From Marinobacterium litorale DSM 23545 (GTDB lineage Bacteria > Pseudomonadota > Gammaproteobacteria > Pseudomonadales > Balneatricaceae): DNA of 64,000 bases. The notes beneath the pieces were generated by a model that did not search any database, had not been told where the DNA came from, and saw only the letters and a list, made by a program, of their open reading frames with translations. The position numbers were made by a program, and so were the translations under genes. The stretch spans positions 62,001 to 126,000 of the forward strand of contig NZ_AUAZ01000011.1 in NCBI RefSeq assembly GCF_000428985.1, in the 5' to 3' direction. Below, one piece after another: positions 1-9,065 of the stretch; the stretch's first letter is position 1; every line of letters begins with the position of its first letter.

Positions 1-258
1 GGGCGCTACACGGAAACCGCCGCTGCGGACTCAGGAGGGCCCGCCCTGCCTTTTACGGAATCTCCTCGGGATGGCAGTGACAAGTATTATGACCTTTCGT
101 TACTGGACGTGAATCCCAACGACCTGACCGCTACTGCCTATACCATCCGCGCGGTGCCCAAGGGAGCTATGGCCGGTGATACCTGTGGCACCTTGACGAT
201 TAATCAGGCGGGCGTCAAAGGTGCCGGTGGCGACCTGGACGACTGCTGGGGGCTTTAA
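1..258 (+). CDS. pilE: Type IV pilin (PilE-like minor pilin), C-terminal fragment
   Basis: The reading frame is open from the first base of the window to a TAA at 256, so only the last 85 residues are visible. The segment has a YYDLSLL strand, a YTIRAVPKG strand and two cysteines (TCGTLTI and DDCWGL) placed as in the C-terminal disulfide loop of PilE-type minor pilins. These proteins are cleaved by PilD and prime or enter the type IV pilus in the inner membrane and periplasm. The N-terminal prepilin helix lies outside the window. In Pseudomonas, thiO also lies beside the minor pilin cluster, which fits the next gene. The gene symbol is tentative because fimT, pilV and pilE tails look alike. 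Confidence 0.75.
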   Translation, partial: GRYTETAAADSGGPALPFTESPRDGSDKYYDLSLLDVNPNDLTATAYTIRAVPKGAMAGDTCGTLTINQAGVKGAGGDLDDCWGL

Positions 259-282
259 GTCAGCTGCATTGCGCCCCCTCAA

Positions 283-334
283 CCCCGCGACCCGACCGAT
301 GTGTTAACCTACGTTCCTTCGTAGTCTTGCGGGG
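283..334. other. Nested hairpin between the pilin gene and thiO
   Basis: An outer stem CCCCGC (283-288) pairs with GCGGGG (329-334). An inner hairpin CTACG (309-313) / CGTAG (320-324) has a six-base loop. It lies after the pilin stop and just before the thiO GTG. There is no T-tract, so it may be a weak terminator or a 5' leader structure of thiO. Confidence 0.35.
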
Positions 335-343
335 ATCTGTTCA

Positions 344-1453
344 GTGAGTATCCGTTCTGTCGTAGTAGTAGGTGCCGGCGTTATCGGCCTGATGACCGCC
401 CGAGAGCTGGCGCGGGCCGGCATCGATGTAACTCTGATCGACCGTGGTTCCTGTGCCCGGGAGGCATCCTGGGCCGGTGGCGGTATCGTTTCTCCCTTAT
501 ATCCCTGGCGTCATGGTGAAGCAGTGACCCGCCTCGCGCTCTGGTCGCAGAGCAGTTATATCCTGCTGGCGCAGGAGCTAAAAGATGAAACCGGCTGTGA
601 TCCTGAGCTGCGCCAGAAAGGGATACTGATGGTTGACGTCCACGACGAGGCCGAAGCGCTGAGTTGGGGCCACCACCACTATCGGCCACTAACGCGTGTA
701 GACCGTGCTTTCATTCAGGAGAAAGAGCCGCACATCAACAGCGCGTTTGAATCGGCCATGTGGATGCCGGAAGTGGCCAGTATCCGTAACCCCCGGTTGG
801 GGCGTGCGTTGCGCTTGAGCGTCGAACTTAATCCGCGTATTCGTCTGCTGGAGAATTGTGCTGTTGAAGCCTTCCAGTTGGAAGGTGAACGGGTCAGCGG
901 TGTAAAAACGGCATCAGGCGAGGTGTTGTCGGCCGATGCGACGGTGATAGCCGGAGGAGCCTGGAGCGGTGAGCTGATGGCCACACTGGGGTTCAAGCTC
1001 CCGGTAGAGCCGGTCCGCGGCCAGATGATGGTATTTAAGGCACCTGTGGGTTTGATTGACCGCATTGTCATGCTTGATGGACGTTACCTGATACCGCGTA
1101 GTGATGGCCGGATACTGGTGGGTAGTACGCTTGAGCATGTGGGGTTCGACAAGCAAACCACCGAGCACGCTCGCCAGTCACTGTATGAAACTGCTCTGAC
1201 AATCTTGCCTGATCTGGCACAATATCCGGTTGAACATCACTGGGCGGGACTCAGGCCCGGCTCCCCCGACGGCATTCCCTTTATCGGCGCGGTGCCCGGT
1301 TGCGATGGCCTGTATCTTAACTGCGGCCATTTCCGAAACGGTCTGGTTCTGGCGCCGGCTTCGACCCGCCTGCTGGGTGATCTTCTGCTGGAGCGCACGC
1401 CGATTATCGACCCGGCGCCTTACAGTGTCTCCGGCCGTCTCGAACAGGACTGA
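344..1453 (+). CDS. thiO: FAD-dependent glycine oxidase ThiO
   Basis: The 369-residue protein begins at a GTG and is close to the usual ThiO length. A Rossmann FAD motif GAGVIG lies at residues 10-15. A D-amino-acid-oxidase/glycine-oxidase-type second half follows, with the C-terminal segment GHFRNGLVLAPA that closes over the flavin and substrate. Glycine oxidase makes iminoglycine for the thiazole ring of thiamine; related enzymes oxidise sarcosine or D-amino acids. The gene runs in the same direction as nadE, 18 bases downstream, and follows a pilin gene. No thiS or thiG is adjacent, so the thiamine role rests on family similarity. No TPP riboswitch was seen upstream. Confidence 0.85.
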   Translation: MSIRSVVVVGAGVIGLMTARELARAGIDVTLIDRGSCAREASWAGGGIVSPLYPWRHGEAVTRLALWSQSSYILLAQELKDETGCDPELRQKGILMVDVHDEAEALSWGHHHYRPLTRVDRAFIQEKEPHINSAFESAMWMPEVASIRNPRLGRALRLSVELNPRIRLLENCAVEAFQLEGERVSGVKTASGEVLSADATVIAGGAWSGELMATLGFKLPVEPVRGQMMVFKAPVGLIDRIVMLDGRYLIPRSDGRILVGSTLEHVGFDKQTTEHARQSLYETALTILPDLAQYPVEHHWAGLRPGSPDGIPFIGAVPGCDGLYLNCGHFRNGLVLAPASTRLLGDLLLERTPIIDPAPYSVSGRLEQD

Positions 1454-1471
1454 CAGGTATCTTGAGCAGCA

Positions 1472-3100
1472 ATGAGTAAAACGATTCGGGTCGCCATGGC
1501 CCAACTGAACCTGGTGGTGGGCGATATTCCGGGTAATACGCGGCGTATTATCGATACTGCCCACCAGGCGCGAGACCAGCATCAAGCGGACCTGGTTCTT
1601 TTCCCCGAGCTGGCGGTTAGCGGTTATCCACCGGAGGATCTGTTGCTGCGTCCCAGTCTGGAGCTTCGGGTTGAACAGGCAATCAGACAGCTTTGCGAAG
1701 AGATCAAGGGTATCACCGCCGTCGTGGGGTATCCGCGCTACCGCAAAGGCGCACTCTATAATATGGCCGGTGTGATTCGTGATGGCGAGATCATCGCCGA
1801 GTATGCCAAGCAGTGCCTGCCGAACTACCAGGTGTTTGATGAGGAGCGCTATTTTGTTTCCGGAGCACAACCGGGGGTGTTCGACTTTGAAGGCTTCCCG
1901 ATCGGGTTGAGCATTTGTGAGGATATCTGGCACGCGACTCCGATTCAGCAGCTTAAAGCGGCCGGTGTCCGGCTGATCCTTAACATCAACGCCTCGCCTT
2001 TCCATGCCGGTAAGCATGATGTGCGTACCGATGTGATCGCCCGCCAGGCGCAGACAGCCGGTTGTCCGGTGCTTTACGTTAACCAGGTGGGTGGACAGGA
2101 TGAGCTGGTATTCGACGGTGGCTCCCAGGCGGTTGATGCCGGGGGCAGTCAGGTCTTCAGCGGTGCATTCTTCGAAGAGGCGCTGTATGTCACCGAAGTC
2201 GATCCTGTACAGGGTACGGTGGTTAGTTGTCAGCCCAGCTTGCCGGCACTGTCGCTGGAGGAGTCCGTCTATAAAGCGTTGGTGCTCGGGGTGCGTGATT
2301 ACATCCACAAGAACGGCTTCCCCGGCGTGGTGCTGGGTCTCTCTGGTGGGATCGACTCTGCCGTGACCGCAGCGGTCGCTGTCGATGCGTTGGGTGCCGA
2401 AGCGGTTGAAGCAGTGATGATGCCCTTCCGCTATACCTCGGAAATGAGTATTGAGGATGCGGCGGAAGAGGCTCGTCTGCTCGGTATTCGGCACGAAGTA
2501 ATCTCCATCGAGCCGATGTACGAGAGCTTTATGACGGCACTGGCCACTGAGTTTGAGGGGTGCAGTGCTGATACCACGGAGGAAAATCTGCAGGCCCGTT
2601 GTCGCGGTGTTCTTTTGATGGCGATCTCCAATAAAAAAGGCGCACTTGTCCTGACCACCGGTAACAAATCGGAGATGGCAGTGGGGTATTCCACGCTCTA
2701 CGGTGATATGGCCGGTGGTTTTGATGTGTTAAAGGATGTGCCAAAGACGCTGGTTTATCGCCTGGCACGTTATCGCAACAGCCTGTCACCGGTGATCCCT
2801 GAGCGGGTCATTATTCGTCCACCCTCGGCGGAGCTGGCACCGGATCAAAAAGATCAGGATAGTCTGCCCGACTACGATGCACTGGACCGTATTCTGGAGC
2901 TCTATGTGGAACGGGACTTCAGTGCTCAGGCGATCATCGAAGAGGGTTTCGATGAAGCTGTCGTGAAGCGAGTGGTACGTCTGGTGGATATCAACGAGTA
3001 TAAGCGGCGGCAGGCCCCGGTGGGGCCGCGCATCACCCAGCGTGGTTTTGGTCGAGATCGTCGTTACCCGATTACGTCCGGCTGGAAGCCGGGTGAGTAA
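1472..3100 (+). CDS. nadE: Glutamine-dependent NAD+ synthetase NadE
   Basis: A 542-residue two-domain enzyme. The N-terminal nitrilase-like glutaminase has the triad E46 (FPELAVSGYPPED), K113 (AKQCLPNYQ) and C149 (SICEDIWH). The C-terminal synthetase domain carries the pyrophosphate-binding SGGIDS at 291-296 and the conserved TTGNKSEMAVGYSTLYGDMAGG region. It amidates deamido-NAD+ to NAD+ in the cytoplasm, using ammonia channelled from glutamine. It is probably co-transcribed with thiO. A strong intrinsic terminator follows the stop codon directly. Confidence 0.95.
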   Translation: MSKTIRVAMAQLNLVVGDIPGNTRRIIDTAHQARDQHQADLVLFPELAVSGYPPEDLLLRPSLELRVEQAIRQLCEEIKGITAVVGYPRYRKGALYNMAGVIRDGEIIAEYAKQCLPNYQVFDEERYFVSGAQPGVFDFEGFPIGLSICEDIWHATPIQQLKAAGVRLILNINASPFHAGKHDVRTDVIARQAQTAGCPVLYVNQVGGQDELVFDGGSQAVDAGGSQVFSGAFFEEALYVTEVDPVQGTVVSCQPSLPALSLEESVYKALVLGVRDYIHKNGFPGVVLGLSGGIDSAVTAAVAVDALGAEAVEAVMMPFRYTSEMSIEDAAEEARLLGIRHEVISIEPMYESFMTALATEFEGCSADTTEENLQARCRGVLLMAISNKKGALVLTTGNKSEMAVGYSTLYGDMAGGFDVLKDVPKTLVYRLARYRNSLSPVIPERVIIRPPSAELAPDQKDQDSLPDYDALDRILELYVERDFSAQAIIEEGFDEAVVKRVVRLVDINEYKRRQAPVGPRITQRGFGRDRRYPITSGWKPGE

Positions 3101-3103
3101 CTA

Positions 3104-3144
3104 AGACATAAAAAAACCGGCCACGCGCCGGTTTTTTTATGTCT
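3104..3144. terminator. Bidirectional intrinsic terminator between nadE and bamD
   Basis: A near-perfect inverted repeat with stem AAACCGG...CCGGTTT and a short CCACGCG-type loop is flanked by A-runs on the left and T-runs on the right (agacataaaaaaa / tttttttatgtct). It can therefore stop transcription from both convergent genes, nadE (+) and bamD (-). Confidence 0.9.
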
Positions 3145-3155
3145 GGTGGAGGCGC

Positions 3156-4097
3156 TTACTCGAAGATACCGAAGGTGGCCTTGTGGAACCAGGAGCGTTC
3201 CGCTTCCTGCGCTTCTTTTTCGGCAGTTGCTTCGGCTTTGGTTTCACCCAGTGAGCGGGTCGGGCGCGCCGGGACGGCAGGTTCTTCCGCTTCTCCCATC
3301 AGGCCAAAAGTGGCTGTGTGCAGCAGGGTAGAGCGCGCCTCTTTGAATGTACGGCGCTGGTAATCTGGATAGTTCAACGAGAGCACTTCATTGGCATCCG
3401 CGGCCAGCTCCGTCAGTCCCAGCTCGGTGTAGGCCTCAACCATGATCGCCAGCGCATCCGGTACGGCCGGCGTCTCCTGGAAGTTTTCCACCACGTAGCG
3501 TCCGCGGTTGGCAGCGGCAACCCAGGCACGGCGTTTCATGTAATAGCTGGCGACGTGGATCTCGTGGGTGGCGAGGCGGTTCTTCAGGTAGAGCATCCGC
3601 TTCTGCGCATCGGGCGCATACTCGCTTTCCGGGTAACGATTTACCAGTGTGGAGAAGCTCTCGAAGGAGTCGAGCGCCGCGCCGGGGTCGCGCTGGGTTT
3701 CATCCAGAGGCAGGTAACGGGTGATAAAGGAACGATCCTTCTCAAAGGCGGTGAGCCCCTTCATGTAATAGGCGTAGTCGATATTGTCATGGTTAGGGTG
3801 CAGACGGATGAAGCGATCCGCGGCGGCGGCGGCGGACTCCGGTTCAAAAGTCTGGAAGTAGGCGTAGATCAGCTCAAGCTGAGCCTGCTCCGAGTAGCGT
3901 CCGAAGGGATAGCGTGCTTCCAGCAACTGGAATTTTTCGACTGCCAGGGCATAGTTTCCGGCATCCATAGCCTCGAGCGCGTCATCGTAGAGCTCCTGCT
4001 CCGGAATATCGGGTGCCAGCTTGTCACCGCCCCACCAGGAGCAGGCCGACAGCAGGGTCACGAGCATTACGGCAGCACAGGTTTTCACGAATCGCAT
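3156..4097 (-). CDS. bamD: Outer membrane assembly lipoprotein BamD (ComL)
   Basis: A 313-residue lipoprotein with a type II signal peptide; the lipobox LLSAC places the lipidated cysteine at C19. TPR-like helices follow ([25 protein letters not shown]..., [19 protein letters not shown]). BamD is the essential BAM-complex partner that docks with BamA in the periplasm and assembles beta-barrel proteins. The C-terminus is longer than in E. coli and ends in a charged Glu/Ala-rich tail (about residues 275-313). The gene is divergent from rluD, the same arrangement as in E. coli and Pseudomonas, and it ends at the shared terminator with nadE. Confidence 0.95.
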   Translation of the reverse strand: MRFVKTCAAVMLVTLLSACSWWGGDKLAPDIPEQELYDDALEAMDAGNYALAVEKFQLLEARYPFGRYSEQAQLELIYAYFQTFEPESAAAAADRFIRLHPNHDNIDYAYYMKGLTAFEKDRSFITRYLPLDETQRDPGAALDSFESFSTLVNRYPESEYAPDAQKRMLYLKNRLATHEIHVASYYMKRRAWVAAANRGRYVVENFQETPAVPDALAIMVEAYTELGLTELAADANEVLSLNYPDYQRRTFKEARSTLLHTATFGLMGEAEEPAVPARPTRSLGETKAEATAEKEAQEAERSWFHKATFGIFE

Positions 4098-4213
4098 CTT
4101 TATCGTCCTGAAGCAGGGGCGTGTTCGGCGGAACGCGCCGCATTCGGGTATAATCGGTGGAAAATAGAGTCGTATTTAAACACAACCCGAACCCAACCAA
4201 AACATCCGCACGG

Positions 4214-5197
4214 ATGAGTAGTGAGTCGATGTCAGAACAGGTTGAACTAGAAGCCCAGGTGCCGAGCGAAATGTTCGGTATGCGATTGGATCAGGCGGTC
4301 GCCCAGCTGTTTCCCGAATATTCCCGTTCCCGGCTGCAGGGCTGGATCAAGGATGGCTCTCTGACCGTGGATTCGGAGGTTCGCAAGCCCCGGGATAAGC
4401 TCAGTGGGGGCGAATGGGTGCGTGTGGCCGCCCAGTTGGAGTTGATCGACGATCATCAGCCCGAGGCGATTCCGCTGGATATCGTCTATGAAGACGATCA
4501 TATACTGGTCATTAACAAGCCCGCCGGTCTAGTGGTTCATCCGGCGGCCGGGCATGCAGCGGGTACGCTGCTCAACGCTCTGCTGCACCACTGTCCTTCG
4601 ATCGCGCACGTACCCCGGGCGGGAATCGTTCACCGTTTGGACCGGGACACCACCGGCCTGATGGTGGTGGCTAAAACCATACCGGCGCAGACCGATCTGG
4701 TGGCTCAGCTTCAGGAACGCACCATGGGGCGTGAGTATGAGGCGGTGGTCAACGGGGTTATGACCGGCGGTGGTTGTGTTGAAGAGCCGATGGGACGTCA
4801 CCCCCGTAACCGCCAGAAGATGGCGGTGGTCGGTGTCGGTAAAGAGGCGATTACCCATTACCGGGTTTTGGAAAAATTCCGGGTCCATACCCATATTCGG
4901 CTGAAACTGGAAACCGGGCGCACGCACCAGATCCGGGTTCATATGGCGCATATCCACTATCCGCTGGTGGGCGACCCCATGTATGGTGGCCGCTTCCAGC
5001 TCCCCAAGGGGTGCAGTAATGCCATGCGCGAGACGCTTAAGGCGTTCCGTCGGCAGGCGCTGCATGCCAAGCGGCTCGAGCTTTGGCATCCCGAGAGTGG
5101 GGAGCCAATGGCCTGGGAGGTGGATCTGCCCGAGGATATGCAGCAGCTCTTGGCTGTACTGAAACGAGACGCGGAACGCTACGACTACGAGCTATGA
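4214..5197 (+). CDS. rluD: 23S rRNA pseudouridine synthase RluD
   Basis: The protein has an N-terminal S4 RNA-binding domain (about residues 20-75, RLDQAVAQLFPEYSRSRLQGWI) and an RluA-family catalytic domain with the signature HRLDRDTTGLMV. D143 is the expected nucleophile. RluD makes pseudouridines 1911, 1915 and 1917 in helix 69 of 23S rRNA. The ATG at 4214 gives 327 residues; an ATG at 4229 is also possible, and an upstream in-frame ATG at 4157 lacks a good ribosome site. The gene overlaps the pgeF start by ATGA, indicating translational coupling, and is divergent from bamD. Confidence 0.94.
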   Translation: MSSESMSEQVELEAQVPSEMFGMRLDQAVAQLFPEYSRSRLQGWIKDGSLTVDSEVRKPRDKLSGGEWVRVAAQLELIDDHQPEAIPLDIVYEDDHILVINKPAGLVVHPAAGHAAGTLLNALLHHCPSIAHVPRAGIVHRLDRDTTGLMVVAKTIPAQTDLVAQLQERTMGREYEAVVNGVMTGGGCVEEPMGRHPRNRQKMAVVGVGKEAITHYRVLEKFRVHTHIRLKLETGRTHQIRVHMAHIHYPLVGDPMYGGRFQLPKGCSNAMRETLKAFRRQALHAKRLELWHPESGEPMAWEVDLPEDMQQLLAVLKRDAERYDYEL

Positions 5198-5940
5198 AAC
5201 TGATACGTGCCGATTGGCAGGCGCCCGACCATATTCATGCGCTGACCACCACCCGGTTGGACGGCTACAGTCATGCACCCTTTGCCAGCCTTAATCTGGG
5301 TACACATGTGGGGGATGATCCCGAGGCGGTGGCTCAGAACCGGCAGATCCTGCTGCAGGCACTGGGCCTGGAGAAAACACCCCAGTGGCTGAACCAGGTG
5401 CATGGCGTACAGGTCGTCGAAGCGAGCGATGATGGCCAGGTCAGAGAAGCTGATGGTTGCTGGAGCGAGCAGCCGGGCGTGGCCTGCGTGGTAATGACAG
5501 CCGACTGCCTGCCGGTGCTGTTCTGCGATACGCGCGGTCGCAAGGTGGCCGCAGCCCACGCCGGCTGGCGCGGACTGGTCGACGGTGTGCTGGAGCAGAC
5601 CCTGTCGGTGTTCGAAAAGCCAGGCGACGTTCATGTCTGGCTGGGGCCTGCTATTGGTCCTCTGGCGTTTGAAGTGGGCGACGAGGTTCGGGCCCGTTTT
5701 ATAGAGCAGCAATCTGCGGCAGAGTCAGCGTTCGTTGTTTCGCCCACCGATCCCAGCAAATGGTTGGCGGATCTGTACCGGTTGGCTCGCCTGCGGCTGG
5801 AAGCGCAGGGCGTTACACAGATCAGCGGCGGCGATTACTGCACGTTCAGCGAGTCGGACTACTTTTTCTCCTATCGCCGGGATGGTCAGACCGGCCGCAT
5901 GGCCAGTCTGATCTGGATTGAACCCGGAGCGTTGGGCTGA
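5194..5940 (+). CDS. pgeF: Peptidoglycan editing factor / multicopper polyphenol oxidase family protein (PgeF, YfiH)
   Basis: The 248-residue protein starts inside the rluD stop codon (ATGA overlap). It matches the YfiH/DUF152 fold: H70 (NQVHGVQ), C105 (TADCLPVLF) and H122 (AAHAGWRG) sit where the family binds zinc, and GPAIGPLAFEVGDEV follows. Family members were first called laccases. Later work assigned purine nucleoside phosphorylase/deaminase activity and a role in removing mis-incorporated amino acids from peptidoglycan precursors. The rluD-yfiH order is widely conserved in gammaproteobacteria. Confidence 0.9.
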   Translation: MKLIRADWQAPDHIHALTTTRLDGYSHAPFASLNLGTHVGDDPEAVAQNRQILLQALGLEKTPQWLNQVHGVQVVEASDDGQVREADGCWSEQPGVACVVMTADCLPVLFCDTRGRKVAAAHAGWRGLVDGVLEQTLSVFEKPGDVHVWLGPAIGPLAFEVGDEVRARFIEQQSAAESAFVVSPTDPSKWLADLYRLARLRLEAQGVTQISGGDYCTFSESDYFFSYRRDGQTGRMASLIWIEPGALG

Positions 5941-5944
5941 GAGC

Positions 5945-6376
5945 TCAGCCCTTGATCACCAGAACCGGGATATCGGAACGTCCCACTACCTTGTTGGCCA
6001 CCGAGCCCAATACACTGCGTTCCAGCCGTGACTGCTTATGGCTGGCCATCACGATCAGGTCGGCACCGACACGGACCGATTCCGATAAAATCAGGTCGGC
6101 CGGTTTGCCCTCTTCGACCAGCAGGGTGCATTCGCTGGGATCAATCGGCAGCTGTTGTGCGACGAAATCGGTCAGTTGCTGACGAATGTCCTTTATCACT
6201 TTATTGAAAGTGCCCGGGGGAAAATAGGAACCCACCAGTGGCATCTGGTAGCCGGCCACCACGGTCAGCAGAATTAGCTGACCGTGGGGCTCGAGTACGC
6301 CCAACGCATGCTTGACCACTTTATCGGTGTAGCCCTGTTCGGAAAGGTCCACCGGAACCAGAATCGTCTTGTACAT
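5945..6376 (-). CDS. Universal stress protein, UspA family, associated with the TRAP operon
   Basis: A 143-residue single-domain UspA protein (YKTILVPVDLSEQG at the start, SVLGSVANKVVGRSDIPVLVI at the end). It lies 16 bases after the TRAP permease and is probably the last gene of that operon, like TeaD beside the TeaABC TRAP transporter. In ATP-binding Usps the motif is Gly-2X-Gly-9X-Gly-Ser. Here the first two glycines are replaced (MASHKQSRLERSVLGS), so nucleotide binding is uncertain. TeaD-like proteins are thought to tune uptake by the neighbouring transporter; that role is inferred from context. It is convergent with pgeF. Confidence 0.85.
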   Translation of the reverse strand: MYKTILVPVDLSEQGYTDKVVKHALGVLEPHGQLILLTVVAGYQMPLVGSYFPPGTFNKVIKDIRQQLTDFVAQQLPIDPSECTLLVEEGKPADLILSESVRVGADLIVMASHKQSRLERSVLGSVANKVVGRSDIPVLVIKG

Positions 6377-6392
6377 GATCGTCCTCTCCGTC

Positions 6393-8984
6393 CTAGGCTG
6401 TGGCAGCGGTGTTCTGTGGCATACGCCGGCGTTGCAGCCAGCCGATAAAGACCAGCAGTAGCAGCGCGGGGATAAAGACCAGCTCCTTCGGCGGTCGATC
6501 GGTCTGCTGCTGGATACCGGTTAACTCCCAACCGAAGTCCACGCCCGATTTCTCGGCGGCACTGCCGAAGACCACTAGGTCCACGATCCACTGGTCGCCC
6601 TGTTGAGACATCATCAGGCCCATGGATTCCAGCCGCTGGGTCGCATCGCCGTCCGGGCTGTCCAGTTGCAAGGAGACGGTTTTGCTGACCTGATCCCCTT
6701 CGATGGTCATGCCCTCAAAGTTGAGCTGGATAAACTCCCCTGGATTCATCTGCTCGACCTGTGTTTCCAGCTGACTGGCCGGCAGATCGACAGTGGGCGG
6801 ATATACCATGTCCCACCAGTATCCGGGCCGGAACAGGCTGAATGCGATCAGTAGCAGCGCCAGTGTTTCCCAGAGCCGTGTTTTCACGAACCAATAGCCC
6901 TGAGTGGCAGCCGAGAACACCAGAATAGCGATCACGGCGCTGACCACGGTGACGATCAGATCAAACACCGAGGTGATACCGATCAGCAGCAGCTGGGTGT
7001 TGAAGATAAACATGAATGGCAGAATCGCCGTTCGAATATCGTAGGTAAAACCCTGGATACCGGTCTTGATCGGGTCGGCACGACCAATAGCAGCGGCCGC
7101 AAAGGCGGCCAGCCCTACCGGCGGCGTATCATCTGCGAGTATCCCGAAATAGAACACGAACAGGTGCACGGCGATCAACGGTACGATCAGGCCGTTTTCA
7201 GCGCCCAGTGTCACGATCACCGGCGCCATCAGGGTGGATACCACGATGTAGTTGGCAGTGGTGGGCAGCCCCATCCCCAGGATGATGCAGATGATCGCGG
7301 TAAAGATCAGGATCAGAATCAGGCTGCCCCCGGAGATAAACTCCACGAACTCAGTCATCATCTGGCCCAAACCGGTCAGGGTTACGGTACCCACGATAAT
7401 GCCGGCGGCTGCCGTAGCGATACCGATCCCCACCATGTTGCGGGCACCGGCCACCAGTCCTTCGATAAAGTCGTGCCAACACACCTTGAATTGAGCCAGC
7501 CAGTCACTGTCGCCCCGGAACCAGGCCTTGATTGGGCGGTGGGTGAGGACCACGGCAATCAGGAAGGCTACGGCGTAGAACGCGGACTGTTGTGGCGAGT
7601 ACTGTTTCACGGCCAGGGCCCAGAGCAGAACCACAATCGGCAGGCCGAAGTAGAGCCCGGAGAAGATGGTTGGACGGGGTTCCGGCAGATGGTCCAGCGT
7701 GATGCTGTCATCATCTTCGGCTAAGTCTGGGTAGGAGGCGGACAGTTTCACCAGCGCAAAATAACCGGCGATGATCACCAACAGCATTACCAGATAACCG
7801 ATACCACCCAGCGTGGATTCCAGGAAGGTGGAGCCGTAGTACACCACGGCACCCAGAATCAGCATGATCAGTGTGGTCGTCATCCAGGAGAGCATGCGTT
7901 GGGATATGGTCGGCTTATGCAGCCGCTCGATCCCCTGCATATTCAGTTTGATCGCCTCCAGGTGGACGATATAAACCAGCGCGATGTAAGAGATCAGAGA
8001 AGGGAGAATGGCGTGCTTGATCACCTCTATGTAGGGAATACCCACGTACTCCACCATCAGGAAGGCGGCGGCCCCCATGATTGGCGGTGTCAGCTGGCCA
8101 TTGGTTGACGCGGCGACCTCCACAGCACCGGCTTTGGTCGCCGGGAAGCCCACGCGCTTCATCAATGGAATCGTGAAGGTACCGGTGGTCACCACGTTGG
8201 CGATGGACGATCCGGAGATAATCCCGCTCAGCCCGGACGCAACCACGGCGGCTTTGGCCGGGCCGCCGCGCATATGCCCGAGCAGCGAGAAGGAAACCTT
8301 AATCAGGTAATTACCGGCGCCGGCCTTGTCGAGCAAAGCCCCCAGTAACACAAACAGGAATACGAAAGCGGTTGAAACACCCAGGGCGACCCCGAAAACC
8401 CCCTCGGTGGTGAGCCACTGGTGAGAGGCGACCTTGTTCAGGCTGGCGCCCTTGTGAGCAATCACGTCCGGCATGTACTGGCCGCCAAATGTGAACGCCA
8501 GGAACACCACCGCCACCACCAGCAGGGGCGGCCCAAGGGCGCGGCGGGTGGCTTCGAGCAGGGTCAGCATACCGATAACGGCGATCACCACATCGGTGGT
8601 GGTGGGTGCACCGATACGGTCGGCCAGCTCGTTTCGAAAAACCAGGAGATAGAGGCAGGACAGCGAGGCCCCCAATGCAAAGAGCGCATCAAAGGGCGTT
8701 ATCGATGTGTGGCTCGATTTGCGCGTGGCTGGAAACAGGCAGAATGCCAGAAAGGTGGCAAACGCCAGGTGGATGAACTTGGCCTGGTCTTCATTCAGGG
8801 TGGCAAAGTTCAACATGAATGGCAGTGGCGAGGCATACCAGAGTTGGAACACTGACCAGGCAATTAACAGCCCGATCACCAGTTTGCCCATGGGACCGGA
8901 CAGGGTCCGGCTGCCGGTTTCCGAGCTTAGCAGCTCCTCGATCGCCTTCTGATCGGCGCTATCTGAGGTACTTTCCTTGGCCAT
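6393..8984 (-). CDS. TRAP transporter fused 4TM/12TM permease (DctQM type) with DUF3394-like C-terminal domain
   Basis: The protein has 863 residues from the ATG at 8984, which has an AGGAG site seven bases upstream; the ORF extends six codons further, to 9002. Many hydrophobic segments are present, including the DctM-like GLSGIISGSSIANVVTTGTF and GMGLPTTANYIVVSTLMAPV repeats. The last ~130 residues (from about 735) form a soluble DUF3394/PDZ-like domain (VDLVVFGSAAEKSGVDFGWE) before a final membrane helix. This architecture is typical of TAXI-type TRAP systems, which use an ion gradient to import small acidic substrates captured by the periplasmic protein encoded just upstream in the operon. 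Confidence 0.93.
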   Translation of the reverse strand: MAKESTSDSADQKAIEELLSSETGSRTLSGPMGKLVIGLLIAWSVFQLWYASPLPFMLNFATLNEDQAKFIHLAFATFLAFCLFPATRKSSHTSITPFDALFALGASLSCLYLLVFRNELADRIGAPTTTDVVIAVIGMLTLLEATRRALGPPLLVVAVVFLAFTFGGQYMPDVIAHKGASLNKVASHQWLTTEGVFGVALGVSTAFVFLFVLLGALLDKAGAGNYLIKVSFSLLGHMRGGPAKAAVVASGLSGIISGSSIANVVTTGTFTIPLMKRVGFPATKAGAVEVAASTNGQLTPPIMGAAAFLMVEYVGIPYIEVIKHAILPSLISYIALVYIVHLEAIKLNMQGIERLHKPTISQRMLSWMTTTLIMLILGAVVYYGSTFLESTLGGIGYLVMLLVIIAGYFALVKLSASYPDLAEDDDSITLDHLPEPRPTIFSGLYFGLPIVVLLWALAVKQYSPQQSAFYAVAFLIAVVLTHRPIKAWFRGDSDWLAQFKVCWHDFIEGLVAGARNMVGIGIATAAAGIIVGTVTLTGLGQMMTEFVEFISGGSLILILIFTAIICIILGMGLPTTANYIVVSTLMAPVIVTLGAENGLIVPLIAVHLFVFYFGILADDTPPVGLAAFAAAAIGRADPIKTGIQGFTYDIRTAILPFMFIFNTQLLLIGITSVFDLIVTVVSAVIAILVFSAATQGYWFVKTRLWETLALLLIAFSLFRPGYWWDMVYPPTVDLPASQLETQVEQMNPGEFIQLNFEGMTIEGDQVSKTVSLQLDSPDGDATQRLESMGLMMSQQGDQWIVDLVVFGSAAEKSGVDFGWELTGIQQQTDRPPKELVFIPALLLLVFIGWLQRRRMPQNTAATA

Positions 8985-9009
8985 GGATATCTCCTGGAAC
9001 AAAGAACGA

Positions 9010-9030
9010 GGCGGGGCTCAAGGCCCCGCC
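9010..9030 (-). promoter_or_regulatory. Intercistronic GC-rich stem-loop between the TAXI binding protein and permease genes
   Basis: An 8-bp perfect stem GGCGGGGC/GCCCCGCC has a five-base loop in the 81-base gap. No long T-run follows it on the minus strand. It fits an mRNA-stabilising or attenuating hairpin that gives more binding protein than permease, as in many transport operons. Confidence 0.5.
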
Positions 9031-9065
9031 GGTTTTCGGCTGGTTGTATGAGAGTCGCGCTCTCC

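Noticed and set aside
1178-2494. 438-residue minus-strand open frame
   Set aside because: It lies entirely opposite thiO and nadE, has a low-complexity composition and no recognisable family; both plus-strand genes are certain.
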